Origin: an uncultured Eubacteriales bacterium
GTDB lineage: Bacteria > Bacillota_A > Clostridia > Christensenellales > Aristaeellaceae
Assembly (NCBI GenBank): GCA_902795555.1
Contig: CADBLV010000386.1
Coordinates: 1 to 14,903, forward strand
Length of the DNA: 14,903 bases
Direction: 5' to 3'
Shown here: positions 14,033 to 14,903 of the stretch, in pieces
Layout of the letters: each line of letters starts with the position of its first letter
Position numbering within the stretch: position 1 is the first letter of the stretch
The notes under the pieces: model-generated
The model's database searches: none
What the model saw: the letters and a program-made list of their open reading frames with translations, nothing else
Told to the model about the DNA's origin: nothing
Translations under genes and position numbers: made by a program

Positions 14033-14903
14033 ATGTTCACCGAATGCTTTCAATCCTCCCCTCTCACCCCGCTGCTGGCCGCCACGGATCATCTGGCGAA
14101 TCGGGGACTGGTCCCGCCCGCTTCCGACCGGAAGCGCTGGGAAGGACTTTCTCCCGAAAAGCAGAAGGCCATCCGGGCCCTGAGGGATCAATACGCCGGC
14201 CATTCCTATCCCATGCGGACAGCCACGGGGTTTCTGGCCTTCACCCGAAGCGGCAGCCGGAAGGCGGATGAGAATCCGTATTTCTTCCGGCGGCGGAAGC
14301 TTTGCGCCGCGATCCTGGCCTGTGCGCTGGCCCCGGAGGATACACCGGATTCGGAAGCTGCCCTGAATGAAGTCATTGACGGAATCTGGTGTATCTGCGA
14401 AGAAACCTCCTGGGTCATCTCCGCCCATAATGTCAACCCGATCCCCGGCGCCCCGTCGGCGAAGGAAGTTCCCCTGCCGAATCCCGACCGGCCTTATATC
14501 GACCTGTTCAGCGCCCAGACGGCCATGATTCTGGCCTTTGTCCTGGGGATCCTGGAGGAAAGGCTGAACCGGGTTTCACCGATGCTCTCCGTCCGAATCC
14601 GGAGAGAGCTGAAAAAGCGGGTACTGGATCCCTTCTTGGAAACGGATGATTTCTGGTGGATGGGCGTCCGCCGGACCGACCTGAACAACTGGACACCGTG
14701 GATTCTCTCGAATCTGATGGTCACAGCCTGCTTGTTTCCGCTGTCCTCGGCGGAGCTGGGGCCTTTTCTGGAACGGGCAGGCCTCATGCTGGATCGCTAT
14801 CTGGCCTGCCTTCCGGAGGACGGCGGATGCGATGAAGGCGCCGGATATTGGAACATGGCCGGCGGCGCGCTGCTGGACTGTCTGGAACTCCTGGAAACGG
14901 TCA
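14033..14903 (+). CDS. Heparinase II/III-family protein, N-terminal part (3' end outside window)
   Basis: The frame from ATG 14033 stays open to the window edge, giving 290 residues. I recognise the alpha/alpha-toroid N-terminal half of heparinase II/III-like proteins from the order of these marks: EETSW (123-127), PYIDLFSAQTA (154-164), NNWTPWILSN (218-227) and EDGGCDEGAGYW (262-273). Heparinase II/III members are polysaccharide lyases acting on acidic glycans such as heparin, heparan or alginate; many clostridial members are uncharacterised. There is no signal peptide at the start, so it is probably cytoplasmic and would act on imported oligosaccharides, like the GH2 enzyme. It lies 55 bases after the MATE gene on the same strand and could be in the same transcript, although its role looks unrelated to the synthase. 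The C-terminal beta-sandwich lies outside the window. Confidence 0.78.
   Translation, partial: MFTECFQSSPLTPLLAATDHLANRGLVPPASDRKRWEGLSPEKQKAIRALRDQYAGHSYPMRTATGFLAFTRSGSRKADENPYFFRRRKLCAAILACALAPEDTPDSEAALNEVIDGIWCICEETSWVISAHNVNPIPGAPSAKEVPLPNPDRPYIDLFSAQTAMILAFVLGILEERLNRVSPMLSVRIRRELKKRVLDPFLETDDFWWMGVRRTDLNNWTPWILSNLMVTACLFPLSSAELGPFLERAGLMLDRYLACLPEDGGCDEGAGYWNMAGGALLDCLELLETV

Noticed and set aside
12589..14040. 483-codon open frame on the minus strand opposite the MATE gene
   Set aside because: Shadow of the MATE gene: no membrane segments or motifs, composition dominated by G, Q, H and D, and no ribosome binding site.
14044..14271. Short plus-strand frame near the window end
   Set aside because: It is out of frame with the gene starting at 14033, which has a ribosome binding site, remains open to the window edge and shows heparinase II/III motifs.

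Overview
The window looks like a chromosomal segment from a moderately GC-rich Clostridia-type bacterium (Bacillota). The evidence is strong AGGAGG-type ribosome binding sites, ATG starts, and clostridial-style protein families: OppC/OppD/OppF peptide importer, GH2 glycosidase with an in-family C-terminal architecture, MATE exporter and SPL-like radical SAM. A gut or rumen source is plausible from the glycan-degrading genes, but this is inference. No RNA genes, insertion sequences, CRISPR arrays or phage genes were seen, and no stretch longer than 300 bases lacks a gene.

Layout. (a) 1-2722, plus strand: the end of an Opp-type ABC permease, then a single polypeptide carrying both ATPase halves (OppD fused to OppF). 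(b) 2756-6281, minus strand: a radical SAM protein of the spore-photoproduct-lyase-like group, and upstream of it a cytoplasmic GH2 beta-galactosidase-like enzyme. (c) 6523-9168, plus strand: a nucleoside phosphorylase-like protein with a degraded phosphate-binding motif, then a fusion of a metallo-beta-lactamase-fold hydrolase with an alpha/beta-hydrolase esterase. (d) 9314-13977, plus strand: a 1089-residue three-part synthase (acyl-AMP ligase, acyl carrier protein, PLP-dependent alpha-oxoamine synthase) followed 26 bases later by a MATE efflux protein. (e) 14033-end, plus strand: the N-terminal part of a heparinase II/III-family protein that runs off the window.

The most interesting system is (d). 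The three domains make a complete logic in one chain. The ligase activates a carboxylic acid as its adenylate and loads it on the carrier protein. The oxoamine synthase then condenses the acyl thioester with an amino acid, losing CO2 and releasing an alpha-amino ketone (sphingoid-base-like or aminoketone-signal-like). No thioesterase is needed. The adjacent MATE protein is the natural candidate to export the product. The acyl chain and the amino acid cannot be read from the sequence.

The remaining genes suggest scavenging of oligosaccharides and peptides: importer, GH2, heparinase-like lyase, esterase. Their co-function is inference, since strands alternate and only the permease/OppDF pair and the synthase/MATE pair are tightly spaced.
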